Shown: in pieces, positions 55,891 to 64,000 of the stretch
Layout of the letters: every line of letters begins with the position of its first letter
How positions within the stretch are numbered: position 1 is the stretch's first letter
NCBI GenBank assembly: GCA_907163375.1
Contig: CAJQUW010016870.1
Coordinates: 248,001-312,000, forward strand
Direction of reading: 5' to 3'
DNA length: 64,000 bases
DNA from: Prostheceraeus crozeri
Taxonomy: Eukaryota > Platyhelminthes > Polycladida > Euryleptidae
Made by a program: the position numbers and the translations under genes
The notes under the pieces: generated by a model
Seen by the model: the letters and a program-made list of their open reading frames with translations, nothing else
What the model was told of the DNA's origin: nothing
Databases searched by the model: none

Positions 55891-56960
55891 GAGAATAGAA
55901 TAGAATAGAATGTGTATATTTCATAATCACAATGGAAATCATTGTCAGGCATAGTGGACAAACCTCAAATGTAGACAAACTGTAAAATGCAAAATATGAC
56001 ACAAAAGTGCACACATGGTTGTGCCATGAAGGCATAATTAAAGTTAAACTAAAGACAGAAGTCAGCATACAAGTATTGTAAATAAGTATCGGGATGACAA
56101 ACTATGAAATGAAGTAACCATTAGCAAACATAGTCGCCATAGGGAAAAAGGAATTTCGCCGACGAGCAGAAAGACATTGGGGCTGAATAAACCGCTCAGG
56201 TCGAATAGAAGATGTTTTAGGACACAAATCATGCAGTGGGTGTAATGCATCTGTGTGAATCAAACGCAGAAGATTCAGAGATGCATTTTCACGTCTTTTG
56301 CGAATGTCCGGGAAACTGTTGCACGAACAGTGTGAATCGCCACAGACAATAAAGTGAGCTCGTCGTTGCAACTTTTCCAGCACTTCCTGATTCTTTGACA
56401 GCATACCTATCAGTAACGGGGAGCAATATTCCATTATCGAAAGAACAAGACCATAGTATATTTTAACCAAAGAGGACTTATCTAAGAAGGGTTTCAGGAC
56501 ACGTAAAGCGTACAATCGACGAGATGCTGATCTGTAGACTGAATTGAGATGCTTCTCCCACTTGAGATCAGCCGAGAAATGTACTCCAAGCAGCTTTAAA
56601 TCACTGACTGTGAGTATCTGGGGAATGCACGGAGCTGTATGATTGATGGACTTTGGAATCCACATGAGCTTGCATTTTGCCAAGTTCAATTTCATACCAT
56701 TCAAAGCTGCCCATTCAACCATGTTCCTATGCTCGCTGATGTAAGCTTCATTATTACACTTTTCGATGGGAATTATAAACGTACAGTCATCGACGTATTT
56801 TACAATTGTTGTTAATTCATTTACAGGTTTAAGGGAACCAACCACAAGGTTGAAAAGAAAAGGTCCGAGTAAAGACCCTTGAGGTATCCCAGACAACAGA
56901 TGACGTTCGGAACTGATGATGCTTGATACTTTCACAGATTGAGTTCGATTGGAGAGGTGG
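55891..56960 (-). mobile_element. 5'-truncated CR1-like LINE inside the P-element gene
   Basis: The minus strand (open frame to 56102) encodes the C-terminal half of a LINE reverse transcriptase: NRTQSVKVSS, SGIPQGSLLGPFLFNL (motif B), KYVDDCTF (YxDD), LKLLGVHFSADLKW, and a Cys-rich end (RRAHFIVCGDSHCSC, then PLHDLCP and RRRNSFFP). The 3' end carries an (AGAAT)n tail at 55891-55911, as is usual for CR1-related LINEs. It splits the P-element frame between QRRYSAE and LFLKSRNAY. The 5' junction is placed only to about 20 bp. Same clade as the LINE at 59.7 kb but a different copy. Confidence 0.8.
56102..56935 (-). CDS. LINE reverse transcriptase, C-terminal half
   Basis: 277 codons without a stop, from just before motif B to the end of the protein. 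Catalytic YVDD is intact, but the endonuclease and the first half of the reverse transcriptase are absent because of 5' truncation. Confidence 0.8.
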   Translation of the reverse strand: MKVSSIISSERHLLSGIPQGSLLGPFLFNLVVGSLKPVNELTTIVKYVDDCTFIIPIEKCNNEAYISEHRNMVEWAALNGMKLNLAKCKLMWIPKSINHTAPCIPQILTVSDLKLLGVHFSADLKWEKHLNSVYRSASRRLYALRVLKPFLDKSSLVKIYYGLVLSIMEYCSPLLIGMLSKNQEVLEKLQRRAHFIVCGDSHCSCNSFPDIRKRRENASLNLLRLIHTDALHPLHDLCPKTSSIRPERFIQPQCLSARRRNSFFPMATMFANGYFIS

Positions 56961-57984
56961 CAGTTTTCATGGTTTCCGCTGAATATCGACGTTGAGTTTT
57001 GGAAGTAGTCATCAAGTGAAACTGCTCAAATAGTAGATCAAGCTGATATCGCTTGTCATCCTCGATGTCACATGCATCCAATCTCGCTCTCAGATTGTTC
57101 ACAGAAGCACTCAATTCTGACTCAAGCGATAATTCGTGATGTTTTGTTCGCACTATTATCGCCTCAAGTTGCGACCATCTCTGCAACTTCCACTGGTAGC
57201 CGAGTAGATCACGTACGTCGACATGAGTCTTTGATCTTATGGCAGTAATGCTGTAGTCAGATTTGACTTTGATGGAATAGTCAATATCGCTTTCATTGAG
57301 ATGCATTATTTTGAGACTACACGGTGCATTTGAATCATCACTCACTTCAGGGATGACATGGAGATGGTGAGTCGATATGAAGATTTTGGAAGTAAGCGTG
57401 GAATGAAATATTTTCCATGGTGGAATTTTGTCCTCTCTGTCGAATTCTTCGAATTGGTCAACTTGTTGTGTTCGCGAAGACGATGTAATTCGACGTTGAT
57501 CGACCTGTCGACTGGTGGTAGGAATAGTTTGTCGATGAAGAGACGGAGCACAACCTAAAAAATTGATGGTGGGTCTGCAGGTCGAGAAAACCTTTTGATC
57601 TTCACAAACGGTGCGTCAGATGGCCAGTGCTTCACACAAATGCCGATATGCGGAGTAACTTTGCTGATGATATTCGGTAGTGATGCGATTCATCTTTCTC
57701 TCTCCAATTCGTCGCTAGGAAATTGGCATACTGATATCCTTTCTTTTGTGGATTCATAATTGCTTTTACAATTTGCAACACAGCACTTACGAGGCATGAG
57801 GAGCAAATAGTTCGTGCAGTCGTAGTCAAAGCTTCGATGTAAAATGTGCCTCAATTGTTTTGGCAGGGCAGTTAATGCGTTGGACAAATGACTCATTCAT
57901 TAACACGCGTGTCAGTGGAAACATGATTTAGTGTGCAGCCTCTAAAACTTCGCTGACATTCGACTGCGTTCTGCGTCCTGTAAC

Positions 57985-59640
57985 AACAAACACCTACAGA
58001 CGTCCTTGATAAGGGTAACGTTATCGTGGCTATGAATCAAGATGATTATACATCCAAGTTATATGCCTTAATATCCTCTGGGCCGCATGTCTCTTCGTCG
58101 CTCGATCCATGCAACAGACTTCGAGAGCATCTACATGGTGTTCTCATGAGGTATGTCAGCGAAGGTAGAATCGGCAGCGGTGAACTTTTAACTTTGTTTC
58201 CTACTCATTACCAAACTCTTCATATCGACGCGGTCTTCCCAAAATTCATAAAGCTGGAAATCCGTTGTGACCCATAATCAGTATGTCAAGAGGCTTGTTT
58301 GCCCCTGCTTCCCGGTATCTTGCTGATGTGATAAAGCCTTTCATGGCACAACATGATTCGTTTTTGCTCAATTCATCGGCCGTAGTTCGCAAACTTCGTG
58401 ACCTTGATGCAAGGAATGAGTTCTTCGCATAACTGGACGTTGAATCGCTGTTCACTAACGTTCCTGTTGCTGAAACTATGCAGGTGGTCAGAGCTCTTCT
58501 AAATCAGGATGAAGATCGATGCTTAGAAACACGTCTTTCCGTCGACTAACTCATCAGTTTCAGCAAACTTTGTTGTGACTTCCAGTTGGTTTGAAACCTA
58601 CGATGGCATCGTTATTAAGACTGACGGAGTTGCTATGGGAAACTGCCTTGGGCTATAGCTGCTTATCTCTTTATGAGTCATTTTCAGAAGTGTGCAAGAG
58701 AAGATGCTGATGTCTCTGGTCATCAATTCCATATATTCTGGATGCGCTACGTCGACGACATTTTGGTGGTATGGCAGGGAGATGTGAATGAGCTTCATGC
58801 CTTCGTCAATTATTTGAGCAGTCTTCGACCGATGATCAGTTTTTCATGAGACAGAAAGTGAGTAACGAATATCGTTCTTGGATCTTAACATACATCGTTC
58901 TCCTATTGGGCTGAGGTTCTCCGTCTATCGTAAGCCAACCGATACTGGTTGTCATTACCAACGCATTGCTTGACATTCTGAGAGTGTATTCAACAGGAAT
59001 CGTGAGATCTCCTGCGGCGCTACAAGCCTTTGTTCAGAGAAGGAGGCTTTACTCGAAGAGCAGAGAGGAATGTTCTTGGTGGTGGAGGTGCAAGAAGAAG
59101 AAGCGAAGGTGGAGCTGTCAATTGAAGAAGTGAAGAGCACGGAATGGATTTCAAGGAATCCATATCATATGTGTGCGATATATCTGAACAAATTCACACT
59201 GTCCTGAGACAAGTCGGTGTTAACGTTGTTTTAAAGCCAGTCAACACATTGAAGAACGCTGGTTCACAACCACCTAAATCCAGCAAAGAACTTTGCCATC
59301 GTTTACCATCTCCCTTGCTCATACCCAATGCACGTGGTCCTACGTTGGGGAATCGAGCCGGTCCTTGGAAGAGATAGTAAGACCATATCAGGGCAGTCAA
59401 AGACATAGATGTTGAGAGTTCTGAAGTTGCCCGTCATGTCTTTGAAAGTGATCACCAAGTTGACTTCGAATGTATGCAAATAGTAGAGAAAGAATCTTAT
59501 GGAGAAAGATGATATTGACAGCCCAGTGGACAAAAAAGTTTGGCTCTTACAATCGTGCGAAGCATTCTATCAGTGACTTGTGGAGTTTCAGCTAGTTTCC
59601 TTCTTTCTTTTGATTCTATTGATATTTTATGTATATTTCT
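57985..59640 (+). mobile_element. Decayed Penelope-like element (third copy outside the array)
   Basis: In order on the plus strand: LDKGNVIVAMNQDDY (58014), LPKIHK-type box (58235), LDVESLFTNVPVAETMQV (motif A, 58436), GVAMGNCLG (motif B, 58628), MRYVDDILVVW (catalytic box, 58741), FSVYRKPTDT (58919), and the GIY-YIG core YVGESSRSLE (59342) with ARHVFESDHQVDF (59425). The sequence passes between frames and has stops, so it is dead. The motifs are nearer to the 19-kb copy type than to the array family. Confidence 0.8.
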
Positions 59641-59738
59641 CGTCTATTTCTTATTTTAACAGTAGTCATTCTATTTGTTTTTGATGTATTTGTAAAGTGA
59701 TCAATACACTCTTGTGTAGCCTAACACAAAATAAGAGA

Positions 59739-60263
59739 ATGAATGAGATAGAAGGGATAATGCATGGAAGAATCAATGAATTAAGGATGGAATTCTCTGC
59801 CAGCGTGAATGCGATGCACTATGAATTCGAGCAGCGATCCCTGCGACAAAATAACATAATTATAAACGGTGTTCCTGAAGAGAAAGACGGGACAGTGAAG
59901 GAAAGACAGGAAAATGACGAAGCAACAGTTGAAAAAATTTTGAACAGCACAGGTGCCTCATTTGACATCGTGGCTGCAAAACGTTTGGGCAAAATAAACA
60001 ACATGAACAGACCGATAGGTGTAATTCTGAGTAATTACTCACAAAAGGTTGAAGTTCTAAAAAAAGTAAAATCATTGCGCACAAATAAAGATTATAAGAA
60101 CATTTTCATAAACATTGACCGAACTATTATGCAGCAACAGGAAGCAAAATTCCTACGTGAGGAATTAAAGACAAGAACAGAAAATGGAGAAAACAATTTG
60201 GTCATTTACGGTGGGAAAGTTATCTCAAAAGAAAACATAAAAAATTTTCAGTATCGGTTTTAG
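59739..60263 (+). CDS. LINE ORF1 protein (RRM-like, RNA binding)
   Basis: 174 codons from MNEIEGIMHG. A short N-terminal coiled coil (INELRMEFSASVNAMHYEFE) precedes RQNNIIINGVPEE, RPIGVIL, and DYKNIFINIDRTIMQQQEAK with LREELKTRTENGENNLVIYG. These are the landmarks of L1-type ORF1 proteins with an RRM-like fold, which bind element RNA. The next frame begins before the stop, overlapping it. Confidence 0.7.
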   Translation: MNEIEGIMHGRINELRMEFSASVNAMHYEFEQRSLRQNNIIINGVPEEKDGTVKERQENDEATVEKILNSTGASFDIVAAKRLGKINNMNRPIGVILSNYSQKVEVLKKVKSLRTNKDYKNIFINIDRTIMQQQEAKFLREELKTRTENGENNLVIYGGKVISKENIKNFQYRF

Positions 60264-62901
60264 ACAAAAATCATTATAGCAAAAACATTCCGTCGTTGCT
60301 CACGAACATTCAGTCCTTGCGTCCTAAGCATGATGAACTATGCTTATTAGCTTCAACAGTTCAAGTTGATTTGATTGTTATAACCGAGTCATGGTTAAAT
60401 GACAAAGTGACAGACAATGAGATAAATGAACCACGATATGATGTTTTCAGATGTGACAGATCGTGCTTGAAAAGAGGAGGAGGAGTTTGTGTTTATGTGA
60501 AGAATTGCATTGATTGTACTCGTATTCATTTATTCAGTGAACATAGACATGATAAATTTGCATTTATATGGCTGTATCTGACGAGAGTGAATATCATCGT
60601 ACCATCTGTTTATCTGCCTCCATCTATGAGTAGAGATGATGTCAATGATGTCAAAAATTATATTGTTGGTCAAGTTGACTATGTAAATGACATTTATCCG
60701 CAATGTAATGTAGTTTTTCTCGGTGACATGAATAATTTTCCTTCCATTGATTTGGAGAACTATTTGAACCTAGTACAATTGTTAATCAACCGACCAGACT
60801 TAACTCTGTCTTAGATAAAATTTTCATTGATCGTCAACTGTATGATAGTCTTGTATGTAGTTCGAACTCTTCGAATCTAAGTGATTTTGTCGTTATTGGT
60901 CCGAATATCGGTAGATCTAATCATCGGACTGTGATACTGAAATCATCTTCGATTGACAATGAATTGACTGAAGTAAGGAAAGTTTACGACTACAGAGAAT
61001 CGCATGTGAGCTTTTTGATTCAAGAACTGTCTGTTTATCCGTGGCACCGATTTTATCAAAGTGACCTGCACATTGATGACAAGTGCGAGCTATTTTACAA
61101 TATTCTTGAAAATGCAATTGCTAAAACCATACCTGTAGCTTTCGTACAAATGAAAACAAGTGACAAGCCGTGTATATCTCCTGTATTAAAAAGTCTCATA
61201 CATAAACGGCAAAAGGTCTTCACAGAGAAGAATTTCTCCCTTTACCATCATTATAGAGTCAAAGTTAAAACAGCAATTTCTCGTGCAAAAACAGTGTGGA
61301 TGCAAAACAATGTGTCAAAGGCAAATGGGTTGTGGAATGTTGTCAACAAGATGAATGGCAATTCGGACGACGCGCTTTCACGTTTGACAAATTCATTTTC
61401 TTCTCCACATGACGCTGCCGAGGCAATAAGTTTAATGTTTTCTGAGAACTTTTCACAAGATCCTAATTAGCAAAAAACCATAAGATCAAATACTTCAATT
61501 GATTGGCATCCTACCATCGAAGTTGAAAAGGTCCGACAAGTTCCGAAGAAACTGAAACCCACTAAGTCTCCTGGAAGTGACGGATTGCAGCCTCGTCTTC
61601 TTTCACTGATTTCCGATCAAATTGCTGGCCCTTTGACCCACTTGATTGCTATATCTGTTGAAACCAGCACTGTTCCCAAGCTATGGAAAATTGCCAACAT
61701 CAAAGCCGTCCCGAAGAACAAGCCTGCAAGACTGGAGAATCTCAGAGCCATTTCTTTGTTACCAGTATTCTCGAAAATTCTTGAAACTGTGGTGGTTGAA
61801 TCTCTAAGACCTGTTATAGTTCAAAATTATGGACTCAACCAGTTTGGCTTTAGACCAAGAACGTCGACAACACACGCTCATATTCACATTCATGACTTTT
61901 TAACACGCATGATTTATCGTCCAGACTGTGTTGGCTGTGCAATCATCGCCTTTGACATGAACAAAGCTTTCGATAGACTTCTTCATTCTGTGCTCATTCT
62001 TTCACTGCATTGAGCCAATCTGCCATCGCATTTCATTAAATGGTGTGTCAGCTATCTTGAAGAGCGTCAGCAGCGTGTACGAATTGACTTTTCAACCTGC
62101 AGCACTCTGGTGAATGTCTCAAGTGGTGTACCACAGGAGTCTGTTATTGCTCTGTACCTCTTCTCTGTTCATATGGCTTCGCTTCAATCTGCTTCCTCAA
62201 CAACTCAGGTGACGAAATACGCTGATGACGTGCTTCGTGTAACTCCAATTCCATACATCAATGCCGTAGAACAACTTGTTAACAGAGAAATTTCCAACGT
62301 TCAGCAATGGTGCAAAACACATGGACTTCTTACGAACAACAGGAAGACAAAAGTCATGTATGTCAAGAGAGGAAGTGCAGATTTCTACCATCCGCCTGAT
62401 ATTAAAGTCGTCAAAGAACTCAAAATTCTTGGAGTGATCTACAGTTCTGATCTCAGATGGAATGCACACGTTGACATGATTTATCGTAAAGCGTGTCAGC
62501 GAATTTTCGTCCTCAAGAGACTGAAATATGACTTGCCCCGCCCGTATGTAATAGCATTGTACAACGCTTTCATTCTTAACGTGCTGGAATGCTGCTCTCC
62601 TTTATTCGTCGGTATGAGTGTTTCAAATAGTGATAAACTGGAAAAATTGAGACGTCGTTGTCATCGAATTATTTGTGGCTGCGACTGCCAGTGCGCTGCA
62701 TTTACACCGCTGTGGATTCGCCGATACAATCGTGCATTGTCATTCTTCCATCAAATCGAAAACAGCAATGACATTCTTCAACACTTACATCCTGGTCGAC
62801 TTCAACATAGCAGACAGTTGTTGATGCCTATCGTGCGTTCTCAACGAAGGCATAACTCATTCATCCCATTCACAACTTCATTAATGAATCGCGTTTCTTG
62901 A
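60254..62901 (+). pseudogene. LINE ORF2: endonuclease and reverse transcriptase
   Basis: The AP endonuclease runs from about 60296 (LLTNIQSLRPKHDEL, VITESWL, GGGVCVYV, SVYLPP, VVFLGDMNN) to DKIFIDRQ. The reverse transcriptase starts with SPGSDGLQPRLL (61570) and includes AISLLPVFSKILE, FGFRPRTSTTHA, FDMNKAFDRL (motif A), SSGVPQESVIALYLF (motif B, with QE for the usual QG), KYADDVLRV (YxDD) and a Cys-rich end (CHRIICGCDCQC). Three defects: a frameshift near 60785, a TAG at 61468 and a TGA at 62011. The tail matches the C-terminus of the truncated LINE at 56 kb. Confidence 0.85.
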
Positions 62902-63062
62902 GCTTTTTGATCTTTTTCATAAGCACATTACTTGTATGATCATGATCATTCTTTAACTTTCTAATCAACCATACATTGTCATCTATAAATCTACATGCTT
63001 GTTTGTATATAACTGTAAACATGATTCGTATTGTAAATTTCCATGACTTTGAAGTAAACGTT

Positions 63063-63094
<32 letters not shown>
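63063..63094 (+). repeat. (TAC)n tail of the LINE
   Basis: About ten TAC units ending the LINE; simple-repeat tails replace poly(A) in CR1-related LINEs. Confidence 0.9.
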
Positions 63095-63095
63095 T

Positions 63096-63695
63096 GCTTC
63101 ACTGTCCAGGTCCACATAACATTTTTGACTTGCTCAGCAATGGCATGACTATCTGATGTTCAGTTTAGTGATTGCTTGCACATGATGACTATCTCTTGGT
63201 GCGTCTGAAAGGCTTCGATCTAGTGAAAAGTATTCTAACAATACAAAGGACTTCTTCTCTCATCCGCTTTCATATGTCATTTGTCTTTGAAAACCTTTTT
63301 TTGCAAGTTTACACCTTATCATTCACGATTATATTAATGACAATTTACATACGAAGGTAGTCATGGCATGTGAACTCGGAAAATGTGCAAATAGGTTGAT
63401 TTGTTTTATTTATCATCATCATTGAAGTGAAAAGAACAGACGCGTGCATAAGCCGTCGGAATAAAGTTAGTTCGATGAATATTTGATTCAAATTGATGCC
63501 TTATGTTCATTAAGAGGAAATCGATGAAATGTCACAGATTGGTGTCCAGGATCGTTTTTTGTTTCACTGCACCCACTTCGACATGCAGGAACACACCAAA
63601 AACGTCATTGCCAGTTGTGAGCACTCGAGACAGAAGCGACCCGAGTGATAATTTTGCTTTAGGAGCTATGAACAGTTGTGTTGACCGCTTGATAG
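63096..63695. other. No gene recognised
   Basis: Sequence after the LINE tail with only short frames. Confidence 0.45.
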
Positions 63696-64000
63696 GCGCC
63701 ACTTATTCTCATACTTCGTCCGCTCCCAAATTGTCTTAATCCCTCTGCTTCTGACAAAAACCCCATCCCATCATGTCTATCATGTGAAAATATTGTAGGA
63801 AATTATAAAAAGCCGATGCCGTTATGGGATTTGATTACATCCCGGGCCTGTGCTGATGGTTCATCTACGTCCGAAGACGCTATGCCTCCAGATGTCAGCA
63901 GCTGCACTTCTGATCCTGCTGCTGCTTCTCAGACTGTGTTGTCCGTGACAGGGCCAACACCTTCGACCTCTTCAGCTACTACCCATACCGGTGAACATGT
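63696..64000 (+). CDS. Open frame running off the window, unidentified
   Basis: After a TAG near 63693 one plus frame stays open to the window end (about 100 codons). It has SCLSCENIVGNYKKPMPLWD (a Cys-x2-Cys pair) and then a Ser/Thr/Ala/Pro-rich low-complexity run. No ATG or acceptor was identified with confidence. This composition suits the start of a retroelement ORF1 or a host exon; I cannot tell which. Confidence 0.35.

Larger units (their letters stand above)
52788..57797 (-). pseudogene. P-element-like THAP transposase gene with two nested insertions
   Basis: The minus strand begins with a THAP zinc finger (MPRKCCVANCKSNYESTKER, then ICVKHW and a PPSIF end: a C2CH pattern). Next come a coiled-coil region (57345-56985), the QRRYSAE box, and, beyond an inserted LINE, SRNAYACLRTVLSLPH, FDEIYIKPLLRF (first catalytic Asp region) and LTLICDNATVNR (second Asp). 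Further down are LHDTVHILKCIRNNW (a P-type insertion-domain motif) and a Cys/His-bearing C-terminal part (CTLFYICGYITYK). The last codons, ENRKKVLERRKRKLEKK, lie at 52788-52853 beyond an LTR-element fossil. Stops occur within the THAP finger and near 55400, so the gene is dead. A THAP9-like host gene is the alternative, but decay and lack of introns favour a transposon. Confidence 0.8.
59700..63095 (+). mobile_element. CR1-like LINE, nearly complete
   Basis: The element has an ORF1, an overlapping second frame with AP endonuclease and reverse transcriptase, and a (TAC)n tail at 63063-63094. The 5' end is unclear; it may be slightly truncated because ORF1 starts almost at the junction with the Penelope relic. 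The second frame is broken in three places, so the copy is dead but young enough to read. Clade within the CR1/Jockey group is not determined. Confidence 0.85.

Overview
The window is AT-rich DNA from a metazoan nucleus, most likely an aquatic invertebrate. Exons are small and separated by long introns with GT..AG borders. The repeats include Penelope-like retroelements with a GIY-YIG nuclease, piggyBac, Tc1/mariner, a P-element-like THAP transposase, CR1-like LINEs, tRNA-derived SINEs and an LTR element. I cannot name the species. There is no operon structure, no CRISPR array and no convincing RNA gene apart from SINE heads and hammerhead-like motifs.

The only host gene I can support is a plus-strand split gene with eight phase-compatible exons between 14083 and 48714 (484 codons visible, both ends missing). 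Its 6.9-kb third intron (counting from the first visible exon, intron 2-3) holds fold-back elements, a Penelope-like fragment and a Tc1 element. Its 18-kb intron 4-5 (25277-43287) holds the most striking object in the window: a head-to-tail array of Penelope-like elements. The protein is not identified with confidence; part of it weakly recalls the helical and central region of the stonustoxin-like (MACPF-related) family.

Layout: 0-1.1 kb, unresolved sequence with a 42-bp direct repeat; 1.1-4.8 kb, a minus-strand coiled-coil protein fragment split by an internally deleted piggyBac; 4.8-14 kb, no recognised gene, several old repeats; 14-25.3 kb, exons 1-4 with a 550-bp palindrome, a 320-bp fold-back element, a 5'-truncated Penelope-like element, a rearranged Tc1 and two SINEs; 26.6-39.36 kb, the Penelope array (three full-length direct units, one 5'-truncated direct unit, one inverted 5'-truncated unit) bounded by a 13-bp direct repeat; 39.4-48.7 kb, a dispersed repeat family, a hairpin insertion and exons 5-8; 48.7-52.7 kb, no recognised gene; 52.8-57.8 kb, a decayed P-element-like transposase gene containing both a LINE and a short LTR-element fossil; 58-59.6 kb, a decayed second Penelope-like element; 59.7-63.1 kb, a nearly complete CR1-like LINE; 63.7-64 kb, an open frame running off the window.

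The best candidates for something worth following up are the Penelope array: its degenerate hammerhead-like motif at every unit junction, mosaic sequence variants between units, phase-correct 111-nt intron, unit-length differences, and one target-site duplication around the whole 12.7-kb cluster.
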